64,000 bases of DNA, taken from the NCBI RefSeq assembly GCF_003008615.1, contig NZ_CP027657.1, forward strand, positions 4,712,001-4,776,000. Direction: 5' to 3'. Position numbers and translations under genes: made by a program. This DNA is from Pseudomonas mendocina (GTDB lineage: Bacteria > Pseudomonadota > Gammaproteobacteria > Pseudomonadales > Pseudomonadaceae). Under the pieces are notes generated by a model. That model saw only the letters and a list, made by a program, of their open reading frames with translations, was not told the DNA's origin and searched no databases. This document shows, in pieces, positions 37,862 through 49,151 of the stretch (position 1 is its first letter; the number at the start of each line of letters is the position of its first letter).

Positions 37862-38773
37862 ATGAATCGCAACGACCTGCGCCGCGTCGATCTGAACCTG
37901 CTGGTGATCTTCGAGACGCTGATGTTCGAGAAGAACCTGACCCGTGCGGCCGAGAAGCTGTTTCTCGGTCAGCCCGCGGTCAGTGCGGCGTTGGCTCGTT
38001 TGCGTGATCTGTTCGATGACCCGCTGCTGGTGCGCAATGGCCGGACGTTCGAACCGACGGCGCGAGCGCTGGCGATTCTCAAGGAACTGCAGCCGGCGAT
38101 GGATACCATCTCCGGCGCTGTCAGCCGGGCGCGTGAGTTCAACCCGGCGACCAACCGCGACACCTTCCGCATCGGCCTCTCGGACGATGCCGAGTTTGGC
38201 CTGTTCCCGGCACTGCTCAACCAGATTCGCGAAGAAGCACCGGAGGTGGTGATCGTCGTGCGGCGGGTCAATTTCCTGCTGATGTCGTCGATGCTGGCCT
38301 CGGGGGAAATCTCCGTCGGCGTCAGCTATACCACCGAGCTGCCGGCCAATGCCAAGCGCCGCAAGCTGCGCGAGATGAAGGTCAAGGTGCTGCGCGGCGA
38401 CGACCGGCCTGGGCCGTTGACACTGGATGAGTACTGCTCGCGTCCCCATGCGCTGGTGTCGTTCTCGGGCGATCTGTGCGGCAACATCGACAACGACCTG
38501 GCGCGTCTGAACCGTTCGCGTCGCGTGGTGTTGGCGGTGCCGCAGTTCAGTGGCTTGCGCTCGATCATCGCCGGTACCGAAATGCTTGCCACGGTTCCGG
38601 ATTTCGCGGCGGCAGCGTTGATCGAAGGCACCCGTCTGCGTGCGGACGACCCGCCATTCGAGTTGGTCAACTCGGATCTGTCGATGGTCTGGAGTGGGGT
38701 GACCGACAACGATCCTGCCGAGCGTTGGCTACGGGGCAAGATCGTCGAGCACATGGGCGAGCCAGGCGTCTGA
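37862..38773 (+). CDS. LysR-family transcriptional regulator
   Basis: A 303-residue LysR regulator. The HTH spans NRNDLRRVDLNLLVIFETLM through NLTRAAEKLFLGQPAVSAAL, followed by the substrate-binding domain (FRIGLSDDAEFGLFPALLNQ). The ATG at 37862 is chosen; an upstream start at 37844 adds six residues. It ends 6 bases before the convergent ppiC stop. Target genes and effector are unknown. In P. aeruginosa a LysR gene also lies near pyrF. Confidence 0.88.
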   Translation: MNRNDLRRVDLNLLVIFETLMFEKNLTRAAEKLFLGQPAVSAALARLRDLFDDPLLVRNGRTFEPTARALAILKELQPAMDTISGAVSRAREFNPATNRDTFRIGLSDDAEFGLFPALLNQIREEAPEVVIVVRRVNFLLMSSMLASGEISVGVSYTTELPANAKRRKLREMKVKVLRGDDRPGPLTLDEYCSRPHALVSFSGDLCGNIDNDLARLNRSRRVVLAVPQFSGLRSIIAGTEMLATVPDFAAAALIEGTRLRADDPPFELVNSDLSMVWSGVTDNDPAERWLRGKIVEHMGEPGV

Positions 38774-38779
38774 GGCCGT

Positions 38780-39058
38780 TCAGTCGCGGTAGAACACCTG
38801 GATCAGGTGATAGCCGAACTGGGTCTTCACCGGGCCATGCACTTCACGCAGTGGCTTCTTGAAAATTACCTGATCGACCGCCCGCACCATTTGGCCGGGA
38901 CGCACTTCACCGAGGTCGCCGCCTTTCTTGCCGGAGGGGCAGGTGGAGTACTTGCGCGCCAGGACGTCGAAGGCCTCGCCAGCGGCAATGCGCTTCTTCA
39001 GCGCAGCGGCCTCCGCTTCGGTCTTGACCAGGATGTGGCGGGCCATTGCCTTTGCCAT
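38780..39058 (-). CDS. ppiC: Peptidyl-prolyl cis-trans isomerase C (parvulin)
   Basis: A 92-residue single-domain parvulin, nearly equal in length to E. coli PpiC (93). It begins MAKAMARHILVKTEAEA and contains YSTCPSGKKGGDLGEVRPGQ and FGYHLIQVFYRD, the parvulin signature. An upstream extension is rejected on length. It is cytoplasmic, catalysing prolyl isomerisation. No signal peptide is visible. Confidence 0.93.
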   Translation of the reverse strand: MAKAMARHILVKTEAEAAALKKRIAAGEAFDVLARKYSTCPSGKKGGDLGEVRPGQMVRAVDQVIFKKPLREVHGPVKTQFGYHLIQVFYRD

Positions 39059-39193
39059 TGATGGATTCCTCATTTTTGCTGGGGCGCTATTGTGCCAGCA
39101 ATCGTTGCGCCAGCAGAATGGCGCCAAATTTACGGTTATGCATTGCCTGCGATGTCGGCAGAAACGGTCGGGAGCGATTCTCGACTCGTCTGC

Positions 39194-39213
39194 AGCGACC
39201 CCTCGGGGTCGCT
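39194..39213. repeat. Hairpin AGCGACCCC-TC-GGGGTCGCT
   Basis: A 9-base perfect stem with a 2-base loop in the ppiC-ATPase divergent gap. No T-run, so more likely a repeat than a terminator. Confidence 0.65.
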
Positions 39214-39275
39214 CGGGATGGCAGGCAACAGAACATGGCCTATGGTATTTCAATCGCGCCCACGGAAACGCCGTC

Positions 39276-40499
39276 ATGGATCTCCACGCAATGCTGAAAG
39301 TGCTGTCCAGCCAGGACGGCTCCGACCTTTACCTGTCCACCGGGGCGCCGCCCTGCGCCAAGTTCAATGGCATGCTCAAGGCGCTCAGCCAGGAGCCCCT
39401 GAAGTCCGGTGAGGTGGCCGCCATCGCCGACTCGATCATGGATAGCGCGCAGCGCGAGGAGTTCGAGCGCGAGCTGGAAATGAACCTGGCGATTTCCCTG
39501 TCTGGCGTCGGGCGCTTTCGCATCAATATCTTCAAGCAGCGCAACGAGGTTTCCATCGTGGCGCGCAACATCAAGCTGGATATCCCGCGCTTCGAAGACC
39601 TCAAGCTGCCCGAGGTGCTGCTCAGTACGGTGATGGAAAAACGCGGCCTGGTGTTGTTCGTCGGCGGCACCGGTTCGGGCAAGTCGACCTCGCTGGCGGC
39701 ACTGATCGACTACCGCAACCGCAACAGCGGCGGCCATATCATCACCATCGAAGACCCGGTGGAGTACGTGCACCGGCACAAGAAGTCGATCATCAACCAG
39801 CGTGAGGTGGGCGTCGACACCCGCAGCTTCCATGCTGCGTTGAAGAACACCCTGCGCCAGGCGCCGGACGTGATCCTGATCGGCGAGATCCGTGACCGTG
39901 AAACCATGGAGCATGCCCTGGCTTTCGCCGACACCGGGCACCTGGCGATTTCCACGTTGCACGCCAACAATGCCAATCAGGCGCTGGATCGCATCATCAA
40001 CTTCTTTCCCGAAGATCGTCGCCCACAGTTGCTCAACGACCTGGGCAACAACCTCAAGGCCTTCGTCTCCCAGCGCCTGGTCAAGACCGTGGACGGTAAG
40101 CGCCGCGCTGCGGTGGAGGTGCTGCTGGGCACGCCGACCATTCGTGACTTGATCAAGCGCAACGAGTTTTCCGAGATCAAGGAAATCATGGAAAAGTCGA
40201 AGAATCTCGGTATGCAGACCTTCGATCAGGCGCTGATCGATCTGGTACACGAAGGCGCTATCGACGAAGAGGAAGCGGTGAAGAACGCCGACTCGGCAAA
40301 CAACGTGCGTCTGAAACTCAAGTTGCATCGCGACAATCCAGCCAATGCCAGGCCTGCGCCAGCGGCGCCTGCTGCGCCCGTCACGACCCCGGCAGCAGCC
40401 CCGAAAGTCGCTGCCTCCGTGGATTGGGGGTTGGAGCTGAAGCTGGAGGATATCGAAGAGGAGCAGCCACCAGAGGATCCGGGGCGGCAGGGTATCTAA
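39276..40499 (+). CDS. PilT/PilU-family type IV pilus ATPase
   Basis: A 407-residue ATPase of the PilT/PilU retraction family. It starts MDLHAMLKVLSSQDGSDLYL; longer upstream frames are rejected. Walker A is GGTGSGKST, Walker B DVILIGEIRDRETM, the AIRNLIRE-type motif is replaced by PTIRDLIKRNE, and the Asp/His boxes are in HLAISTLHANNANQALDR. The C-terminus beyond about residue 345 is a Pro/Ala-rich tail with an acidic end. It stands alone, not with a second pil gene, so it may be a third paralogue rather than PilT or PilU proper. Confidence 0.88.
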   Translation: MDLHAMLKVLSSQDGSDLYLSTGAPPCAKFNGMLKALSQEPLKSGEVAAIADSIMDSAQREEFERELEMNLAISLSGVGRFRINIFKQRNEVSIVARNIKLDIPRFEDLKLPEVLLSTVMEKRGLVLFVGGTGSGKSTSLAALIDYRNRNSGGHIITIEDPVEYVHRHKKSIINQREVGVDTRSFHAALKNTLRQAPDVILIGEIRDRETMEHALAFADTGHLAISTLHANNANQALDRIINFFPEDRRPQLLNDLGNNLKAFVSQRLVKTVDGKRRAAVEVLLGTPTIRDLIKRNEFSEIKEIMEKSKNLGMQTFDQALIDLVHEGAIDEEEAVKNADSANNVRLKLKLHRDNPANARPAPAAPAAPVTTPAAAPKVAASVDWGLELKLEDIEEEQPPEDPGRQGI

Positions 40500-41245
40500 G
40501 GATCAGGCTGCAAGGGCATGTAGGCCTCGCGCAAGCGCTGGCTGACGCCTTCCTGCTCCAGTTCACCGATGGCGGTGCGTAGCTCCTCGACCAGTTGCGC
40601 ATCGCAGTCCTTCGAGCAGGCGAGATAGAGGCCGGTGCTGGCGAGTGTCGCGCTCTTGCGCAGGTTCTGCCGGCGATGCTCCGATCCTTCCCAGATGTAC
40701 AGGGCCTCCGGCACACCAGTGAACCAGGCGTCGATCCGCCCCAGCGTCAGCAGTCGAGCCGGGTTCTCGCCAAGTTTCAGCTGAACGATCTGACTATCGT
40801 CGAAGCCTTCGCGCTGCAGGATGGCCACCTGCGCCGTGCCCATCCCCACGCCGATGCGCTTATAGCGCTGGCGCGCTTCGGCGAAGCTGTTGACCGGTTC
40901 GTCCAGGGTGAAAAAGGCGCGCTCCAGCACCATGATCGACGTGACCCAGGTGTACTGATCTTCACGCTCTGGGGTGCGTGAAAGCGGGATGATCAACAGG
41001 TTCTTGCCGTTGGTAACCCGAAGCTGAGCCCGTGGCCATGGCTCGGCGACGATCTGAGTGAGCCTGCCCAGACGTGCCAGCGCTGTCAGCACCACGTCGC
41101 CGACCATGCCGTGGCCACCCGCGTAATGATGCAGAGTCAGCGGCGGTGCATCCGGCATGTAGAGCTTCAGTGGTTCCCTGGCTGAAGCGGCGCCCATGAA
41201 CAGCAAGGCGAAAAGCAGGCAGACAAGCTTGAGCACGGCGAACAT
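40496..41245 (-). CDS. Periplasmic solute-binding protein (SBP_bac_3-like), orphan
   Basis: A 249-residue protein with a signal peptide (cleavage near ASA-RE). The binding-domain features include LKLYMPDAPPLTLHHYAGG and AEPWPRAQLRV and a late FVTGV-type site (DAWFTGVPEAL). Two Cys residues, LACSKDCDAQL, could form a disulfide. Its stop overlaps the ATPase stop by 4 bases on the other strand. No permease is nearby. Ligand unknown. Confidence 0.8.
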   Translation of the reverse strand: MFAVLKLVCLLFALLFMGAASAREPLKLYMPDAPPLTLHHYAGGHGMVGDVVLTALARLGRLTQIVAEPWPRAQLRVTNGKNLLIIPLSRTPEREDQYTWVTSIMVLERAFFTLDEPVNSFAEARQRYKRIGVGMGTAQVAILQREGFDDSQIVQLKLGENPARLLTLGRIDAWFTGVPEALYIWEGSEHRRQNLRKSATLASTGLYLACSKDCDAQLVEELRTAIGELEQEGVSQRLREAYMPLQPDP

Positions 41246-41314
41246 CCTGTTGCTCTGGTCGAGGCAGTATAGAGCCCGTATGGCTCAGGTGTTTACCAGG
41301 CAATCGCTGTCGGG

Positions 41315-43270
<1,956 letters not shown>

Positions 43271-43422
43271 GCTGAATCCTCGTCGTTCTTGTTCGTATGC
43301 TTCAGCTTAGTGGTCGCGGGGTGTCAGGCCTATAACCCAGGCGACCTTTGTTGCCATTGCGCCGACCTTTTCATGCGCTCGGGGCAAGTTGCAAGCAGTG
43401 ATTCGATACAGAGCATCTACCT

Positions 43423-43469
43423 GTAGGAGCGTATTCATCCGCGATTTTCGCGGCTAAAGCCGCTCCTAC
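43423..43469. repeat. Family C repeat, inverted pair
   Basis: GTAGGAGCG faces CGCTCCTAC with a pairable interior TTTTCGCGGCTAAAGCCG. It lies between liuE and the acetoacetyl-CoA synthetase. Confidence 0.75.
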
Positions 43470-43483
43470 ATGCAGGTGGGCGC

Positions 43484-44386
43484 TCAGCGATTCGCCAGTC
43501 GGGCACGTGCTACGCGCGAGCCATTGGCCTTGCCCAGCACTTCACAGATGCGTGTGCCAGCGTCGATCAGCTTGTCCATATCCACGCCGGTTTCGATACC
43601 CAGCCCCTGCAGCAGGTAGAGCACGTCTTCGGTGGCGACGTTACCGGTGGCACCCTTGGCGTAGGGGCAGCCGCCCAGGCCGGCGACCGAGCTGTCGAAC
43701 ACGCTGATGCCTTCGAGCAGGCTGGCGTAGACGTTGGTCAGTGCCTGGCCGTAGGTGTCATGAAAGTGCCCGGCGAGCAGGTGACATGGCACCTCGCGGC
43801 CGACCACGTTGATCAGGTGGCGGGTCTGCCCCGCGGTGCCGGTGCCGATGGTGTCGCCCAGCGAAACCTCGTAGCAGCCCATGGCGTACAGCTCGCGGGC
43901 GACGCTGGCGACCTGGGCGGCATCGACCTCGCCATCGTAGGGGCAGCCGAGCACGCAGGACACATAACCGCGCACGCGCACGTTTGCCGCTTTGGCCGCC
44001 TCCATCAACGGCACGAAACGCTGCAGGCTTTCGGCGATGGAGCAGTTGATATTCTTCTGCGAGAAGGCCTCGCTGGCGGCGGCGAAGACTGCGACTTCCT
44101 CGACCTTGGCTTCAAGCGCTGCCTCAAGGCCGCGCATATTGGGCGCCAGTGCGGCGTAGGTGACTCCAGGTTTGCGCTGGATGCCGGCGAACACCTCGGC
44201 GGAGCCAGCCATCTGCGGCACCCACTTGGGCGAGACGAAGCTGCCCACCTCCACGTAGCTCAGGCCGGCGGCGGTGAGGTCATCGGTAAGGCGCACCTTG
44301 TCGGCGACGCTGATCGGCTGTTTCTCGTTCTGCAGGCCGTCGCGCGGGCCGACTTCGACCAAACGTACGGAGTGGGGCAGGGTCAT
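43484..44386 (-). CDS. liuE: Hydroxymethylglutaryl-CoA lyase
   Basis: A 300-residue TIM-barrel enzyme cleaving HMG-CoA into acetyl-CoA and acetoacetate. Signatures are VEVGPRDGLQNEK near the N-terminus, GHFHDTYGQALTN (metal His residues) and the catalytic Cys loop GLGGCPYAKGATGNVATEDV. Length fits the family. It is the last step of leucine and terpene breakdown. It lies downstream of liuD in the standard order. Confidence 0.96.
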   Translation of the reverse strand: MTLPHSVRLVEVGPRDGLQNEKQPISVADKVRLTDDLTAAGLSYVEVGSFVSPKWVPQMAGSAEVFAGIQRKPGVTYAALAPNMRGLEAALEAKVEEVAVFAAASEAFSQKNINCSIAESLQRFVPLMEAAKAANVRVRGYVSCVLGCPYDGEVDAAQVASVARELYAMGCYEVSLGDTIGTGTAGQTRHLINVVGREVPCHLLAGHFHDTYGQALTNVYASLLEGISVFDSSVAGLGGCPYAKGATGNVATEDVLYLLQGLGIETGVDMDKLIDAGTRICEVLGKANGSRVARARLANR

Positions 44387-44415
44387 CAGGTTTCCTCGTA
44401 TTTATCCGGTTGAGC

Positions 44416-44436
44416 GTAGGGTGCGCCGTGCGCACC
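44416..44436. repeat. Family B repeat, single arm
   Basis: GTAGGGTGCGCCGTGCGCAC lies at the 5' side of liuE in the liuD-liuE gap. Confidence 0.75.
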
Positions 44437-44473
44437 GCCAGAGGCAAGACGGGGGAGCGGTGATTGCAGTGCG

Positions 44474-44614
44474 GTAGGGCGTACTCGGCTTTGGCTTCCT
44501 GCGTCGCTCTACCTCCTGCATCCATGCAGTCGTCGCGAAGCAGCACGCCGTTGGAGGGCGTGCGACTCGACATAAACCGGCTGGCTGCTCGCTTCGCTCG
44601 CGAGACCGCCCTAC
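44474..44614. repeat. 141-base element with GTAGGGCG...CGCCCTAC ends
   Basis: The ends are exact 8-base complements and match further inward imperfectly (TACTCG/CGAGAC). The interior contains a perfect 7-base hairpin, GCACGCC-N7-GGCGTGC at 44543-44563. Its right end includes the liuD stop codon (TAG, 44611-44613). It could be a small mobile-like element; no flanking duplication can be proven here. Confidence 0.5.
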
Positions 44615-46557
44615 GTCTGCCCTTGTATCTCGAGCTCAACCAGCACTGCGCCTTCGCTGACCATTTCCCCTTCGCGGCAATACAGCGCCTTGACCGTGCC
44701 GGCTTCGGGCGCGCGGATACTGTGCTCCATCTTCATCGCTTCGAGCACCACCAGCGCGGTGCCGGCCTCGACCGCCTGGCCGGGCTCGACCAGTACACGG
44801 ACGATGCTGCCGTTCATGGGGGCGCTCAGTCCGCCCTGCTGGGCATGGCTGGCTTCGGCGGCGGCGATGGGGTCGAAGCGGCTGATGGCGTGCAGTTCGC
44901 TTTGCCATTGCAGGTAGAGGGTTTCGCCACGGCGAATGGCGCGTAGACGCTGGCGCGTGCCGTCGATTTCCGCCAGCAGCTCTTCGCCCTGCAAGCGGGC
45001 CTGGTTGCTCGCGCGCACCTTGTGGCTCTCGCCCTGGCAGCTCAGGTGCAGCTCGATTTCCGCTGCGCCGCCGGCGCGCCAACCACTGCGGGCTGACCAG
45101 GGCGAATGCGGGTCATCGTCGCGCTGCAGGGGCGTTTCGCTCTGCGCCCAGGCATCGGCCGCGAGTTGCCAGAAGGTTTCCGGCAACTCGCTGGGTGCAG
45201 GCAGCAACTGCTGCTGATGACGCGGGATAAAGCCGGTATCCAGCTCGCACGCGGCGAACGCCGGGTGGGCGAGGATGCGGCGCAGGAAGGCCAAGTTGGT
45301 CTTCACGCCGCCGACCAGGGTGTCGTCGAGCATCGCCAGCAGGCGCAGGCGTGCCTGCTCGCGGTTCTCGCCCCAGGCGATCAGTTTGCCCAGCATGGGG
45401 TCGTAGAAGGGCGACACGCTGTCGTCCTCGGTCACGCCGCTGTCGATACGCCGGCCATTGTCGCTGGCGGCCTCGCGGTACAGCGCCAGGGTGCCGGTGG
45501 CAGGGAGGAAATCGTGATCCGGGTCTTCGGCGTACAGCCGCACCTCGATGGCGTGGCCGTTCAGCGGTACCTGTGCCTGGCTGATCGGCAGCGCCTCGCC
45601 ACGGGCGACACGAATCTGCCAGGCCACCAGATCGAGCCCGGTGATGGCTTCGGTAACCGGGTGCTCCACCTGCAGGCGGGTATTCATCTCCATGAAGAAG
45701 AAGTCGCCACGCTCATCGAGCAGAAACTCCACGGTGCCGGCACCGACATAGCCGATGGCCTGCGCGGCCTTGACCGCCGCTTCGCCCATGGCGCGGCGCA
45801 GTTCGGGGCTGAGGCCCGGCGCTGGCGCTTCTTCCACCACCTTCTGGTGGCGGCGCTGGATCGAGCAGTCGCGCTCATTCAGATACAGGCAGTTACCGTG
45901 CTGGTCGGCGAATACCTGGATCTCCACATGGCGCGGCTTGAGTACGTATTTTTCCACCAGCATGCGCGAGTCGCCGAAGGCCGATTGCGCTTCGCGCTGC
46001 GCCGACTCCAGCGTTTCGGCGAGCTGCGCCTCGGACTCGGCGACCTTCATGCCCTTGCCACCGCCGCCAGCAGCAGCCTTGAGCAGCACCGGGTAGCCGA
46101 TACGTGCGGCGGCCTCGCGGAAGGTGTCGAGATCCTGCTTGTCACCGTGATAGCCCGGCACCAGCGGCACGCCGGCAGCCTCCATTAGCGACTTGGCCGC
46201 CGACTTACTGCCCATGGCATCGATGGCCGAGGCGGGAGGGCCGAGGAAGATCAAACCGGCCTGCTCGATGGCGCGGGCGAAGCCGGCGTTCTCCGAGAGA
46301 AAACCGTAGCCGGGGTGAATGGCTTGCGCGCCGCTGGCCTTGGCGGCGGCGATGATCTTGTCGATCAGCAGGTAGCTTTCGCCGGGTTTGGCGCCGCCAA
46401 GGTTCACCGCGATGTCAGCTTCGCGCACATGCCGTGCATGGGCATCGATGGTGCTGTGCACGGCGACAGTGCGAATGCCCATGGCCTTGGCCGTGCGCAT
46501 CACGCGGCAGGCGATCTCGCCACGATTGGCGACCAGCAGGGTATCGATCATGGTCAT
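44611..46557 (-). CDS. liuD: Methylcrotonyl-CoA carboxylase, alpha (biotin-containing) subunit
   Basis: A 648-residue biotin carboxylase/BCCP. N-terminal IDTLLVANRGEIACRVMRTA, ATP-grasp GGGGKGMKV, NERDCSIQRRHQKVVEEAPA and the biotinyl motif VLEAMKMEHSIRAP. The ATG at 46557 overlaps the liuC stop (ATGA), so the two are coupled; an in-frame ATG at 46551 has better Shine-Dalgarno spacing. With LiuB it carboxylates 3-methylcrotonyl-CoA. The stop TAG is contributed by the flanking 141-base element. Confidence 0.95.
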   Translation of the reverse strand: MTMIDTLLVANRGEIACRVMRTAKAMGIRTVAVHSTIDAHARHVREADIAVNLGGAKPGESYLLIDKIIAAAKASGAQAIHPGYGFLSENAGFARAIEQAGLIFLGPPASAIDAMGSKSAAKSLMEAAGVPLVPGYHGDKQDLDTFREAAARIGYPVLLKAAAGGGGKGMKVAESEAQLAETLESAQREAQSAFGDSRMLVEKYVLKPRHVEIQVFADQHGNCLYLNERDCSIQRRHQKVVEEAPAPGLSPELRRAMGEAAVKAAQAIGYVGAGTVEFLLDERGDFFFMEMNTRLQVEHPVTEAITGLDLVAWQIRVARGEALPISQAQVPLNGHAIEVRLYAEDPDHDFLPATGTLALYREAASDNGRRIDSGVTEDDSVSPFYDPMLGKLIAWGENREQARLRLLAMLDDTLVGGVKTNLAFLRRILAHPAFAACELDTGFIPRHQQQLLPAPSELPETFWQLAADAWAQSETPLQRDDDPHSPWSARSGWRAGGAAEIELHLSCQGESHKVRASNQARLQGEELLAEIDGTRQRLRAIRRGETLYLQWQSELHAISRFDPIAAAEASHAQQGGLSAPMNGSIVRVLVEPGQAVEAGTALVVLEAMKMEHSIRAPEAGTVKALYCREGEMVSEGAVLVELEIQGQT

Positions 46558-47348
46558 TGCTCCTGCCAGCTTGGTTGGCGTTTTTCCAGGAAGGCGCGCA
46601 GGCCTTCCTGACCCTCGGCGCTGACGCGCAGGCGGGCGATTGCGTTTTCGGTATAGCGGCGCAGGGCCGGGGTCAGCTCGCCGCTGCCGACTTCGCGCAG
46701 CAGATCCTTGCTGGCGCGCATGGCTTGCGGGCTGTTGTGCAGCAGGTTGGCGACCCAGGCCTCGACCTGCGCCTTCAGCTCATCGGCCGGGAAGCACTCG
46801 GCGAGCAGACCCAGTTCGCGGGCGCGCTTGCCGTCGAAACGCTCGGCGGTGAGCGCGTAGCGTTTGGCGGCGCGCTCGCCGATGGCCTGCACGACGAAGG
46901 GGCTGATCACCGCCGGGGCCAGGCCGATGCGTACCTCGGATAGGGAAAACAGCGCATCTTCGGCGCCAATGGCCATGTCGCAGCAACTGGCCAGGCCCAC
47001 CGCACCGCCGAAGGCCGCGCCCTGGATGACGGCCAGTGTGGGGATCTTCAGGCCGTGCAGGTTGTACATCAGCTCGGCCAGTTCGCGGGCATCACTCAGG
47101 TTGGCGTTGTAGTCGAGAGTCGCGGCGTGCTGCATCCAGGCCAGGTCGGCGCCTGCGGAGAAGTGCTTGCCACGGCCACGCAGCAGGAGAAAACGCAGGC
47201 TCTTGTCTTCACCGACGGCGTCGAGGGCGAGGATCAGCTCGCGGATCATCTCGGCGTTGAAGGCGTTGTTCTTCTCCGGGCGGTTCAGCCACAGGGTGGC
47301 GAAGCCGCGTGGATCTTTCTCAAGCTGTACGGTGGTGAAGTCGGTCAT
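46554..47348 (-). CDS. liuC: Methylglutaconyl-CoA hydratase
   Basis: A 264-residue crotonase. Motifs include LNRPEKNNAFN, LRGRGKHFSAGADLAWM with the oxyanion hole and GAAFGGAVGLASCCDMAIG. It hydrates 3-methylglutaconyl-CoA to HMG-CoA. It is coupled to liuD by a 4-base overlap. Position between liuB and liuD is the usual order. Confidence 0.94.
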   Translation of the reverse strand: MTDFTTVQLEKDPRGFATLWLNRPEKNNAFNAEMIRELILALDAVGEDKSLRFLLLRGRGKHFSAGADLAWMQHAATLDYNANLSDARELAELMYNLHGLKIPTLAVIQGAAFGGAVGLASCCDMAIGAEDALFSLSEVRIGLAPAVISPFVVQAIGERAAKRYALTAERFDGKRARELGLLAECFPADELKAQVEAWVANLLHNSPQAMRASKDLLREVGSGELTPALRRYTENAIARLRVSAEGQEGLRAFLEKRQPSWQEQ

Positions 47349-47379
47349 GGTGTCAGGCTCGAAATATGCGCTGGCTCTG

Positions 47380-47439
47380 GTGGGAGGGGGCTTTAGCCGC
47401 GAGCTTTGCTGTGGCTGTCGCGGCTAAAGCCCCTCCCAC
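47380..47439. repeat. Family E repeat, complete inverted pair
   Basis: GTGGGAGGGGGCTTTAGCCG faces CGGCTAAAGCCCCTCCCAC across a short spacer. It fills most of the liuB-liuC gap and could form a strong hairpin in the operon message. Confidence 0.85.
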
Positions 47440-47442
47440 GGA

Positions 47443-49050
47443 TTACATGCGGAACACCCCGAAACGAGTCGGCTCGATGGGGGCGTTGAGGCTGGCGGAC
47501 AGGGCCAGGGCCAGCACCTGGCGGGTCTGCGCCGGGTCGATTACGCCGTCGTCCCACAGTCGGGCGCTGGAGTAGAAGGCGTGTGCCTGCTGCTCGTATT
47601 GCTCGACGATGGGTTGCTTCAAACGCTGTTCGTCCTCGTCGGAGTAGGGCTGGCCGGCGCGTGCGGCCTGTTCGCGCTTGACCTGCACCAGCACGCCGGC
47701 AGCCTGCTGCGCGCCCATCACGCCGATACGCGCGTTGGGCCACATCCACAGAAAGCGCGGGTCATAGGCACGGCCACACATGCCGTAGTTGCCGGCGCCG
47801 AAGCTGCCGCCGATGATCACGGTGAATTTCGGTACCTGGGCGCAGGCCACGGCGGTGACCAGCTTGGCGCCGTGCTTGGCGATACCGCCTTCCTCGTACT
47901 TCTTGCCGACCATGAAGCCTGTGATGTTCTGCAGGAACAGCAGCGGAATGCCGCGCTGGCAGGCCAGTTCGACGAAATGCGCGCCTTTCTGCGCCGCCTC
48001 GGCAAACAAGATGCCGTTGTTGGCCAGGATTGCCACCGGATAGCCGTTGATGCGGGCGAAACCGCAAACCAGGGTAGTGCCGAACAGTGCCTTGAATTCA
48101 TCCAGTTGCGAGTCGTCGACGATCCGTGCGATCACCTCGCGCACATCGAAAGGTTGCTTGGCGTCGGCCGGGATCACCCCGTACAGCTCTTCGGCCGGGT
48201 AGCGCGGGGCAATGGGCGCGCGGCTGTCGAGCTGGCCGAGCTTGCGCCAATTGAGGTTGGCGATGCAGCGCCGGGCCAGGGCCAGGGCGTGTTCGTCGTT
48301 CTCGGCGTAGTGGTCGGCCACGCCGCTGGTCTTGCAGTGCACGTCGGCGCCGCCCAGTTCTTCGGCGGTCACCACTTCGCCGGTGGCGGCCTTCACCAGC
48401 GGCGGGCCGGCGAGGAAGATGGTGGCCTGCTCGCGCACCATGATGGTTTCATCAGACATGGCCGGAACGTAGGCGCCGCCTGCGGTGCACGAGCCCATCA
48501 CTACGGCGATCTGCGGGATGCCCAGCGCGCTCATATTGGCCTGGTTGAAGAAGATCCGGCCGAAGTGTTCGCGATCCGGGAACACCTCGTCCTGACGCGG
48601 CAGGTTGGCGCCGCCGGAATCCACCAGGTAGATGCACGGCAGGCGGTTCTCGCGGGCGATGGCCTGGGCGCGCAGGTGCTTCTTCACCGTCAGCGGGTAG
48701 TAGGAGCCGCCCTTAACCGTGGCATCGTTGGCCACGATCATGCATTCGACGCCTTCGACGCGGCCGATACCGGCGATCACCCCGGCGGCGGGCACGTCTT
48801 CGCCGTAGACCTCATGGGCGGCGAGTTGGCCGATCTCGAGAAAGGGCGAGCCGGCATCGAGCAGGCGGTTGATGCGTTCGCGCGGCAGTAACTTGCCACG
48901 TGATGTATGGCGCTCCTGTGCCTTGGCGCCGCCGCCTTCGTGGACGCGGGCGAGCAGGGCGCGCAGTTCGTCCACCTGGGTGAGCATGGACGCTTGATTG
49001 GCGGCGAACTCCGGTGAGCGGGTGTTGATCTGGGTATGCAGGATGGCCAT
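47443..49050 (-). CDS. liuB: Methylcrotonyl-CoA carboxylase, beta (carboxyltransferase) subunit
   Basis: A 535-residue carboxyltransferase. It has [20 protein letters not shown] oxyanion loop ([16 protein letters not shown]), [14 protein letters not shown] and [18 protein letters not shown]. The active-site loop [13 protein letters not shown] contrasts with AtuC (RGFANQ), in line with a smaller methylcrotonyl substrate. The N-terminal part [15 protein letters not shown] matches the family. It is followed by liuC after a family E hairpin. Confidence 0.95.
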   Translation of the reverse strand: MAILHTQINTRSPEFAANQASMLTQVDELRALLARVHEGGGAKAQERHTSRGKLLPRERINRLLDAGSPFLEIGQLAAHEVYGEDVPAAGVIAGIGRVEGVECMIVANDATVKGGSYYPLTVKKHLRAQAIARENRLPCIYLVDSGGANLPRQDEVFPDREHFGRIFFNQANMSALGIPQIAVVMGSCTAGGAYVPAMSDETIMVREQATIFLAGPPLVKAATGEVVTAEELGGADVHCKTSGVADHYAENDEHALALARRCIANLNWRKLGQLDSRAPIAPRYPAEELYGVIPADAKQPFDVREVIARIVDDSQLDEFKALFGTTLVCGFARINGYPVAILANNGILFAEAAQKGAHFVELACQRGIPLLFLQNITGFMVGKKYEEGGIAKHGAKLVTAVACAQVPKFTVIIGGSFGAGNYGMCGRAYDPRFLWMWPNARIGVMGAQQAAGVLVQVKREQAARAGQPYSDEDEQRLKQPIVEQYEQQAHAFYSSARLWDDGVIDPAQTRQVLALALSASLNAPIEPTRFGVFRM

Positions 49051-49079
49051 CTGGCGCGCTCCGTTTCTGGCTACCGCCT

Positions 49080-49135
49080 GTAGGGTGCGCCGTGCGCACC
49101 AAGTCGTTGTGGGTGGTGCGCGTGGCGCACCCTAC
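49080..49135. repeat. Family B repeat, complete inverted pair
   Basis: GTAGGGTGCGCCGTGCGCAC at 49080-49100 faces GGTGCGCGTGGCGCACCCTA at 49115-49135. It occupies the liuA-liuB gap. Confidence 0.85.
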
Positions 49136-49151
49136 GGGTCAGTGGCCGTTG

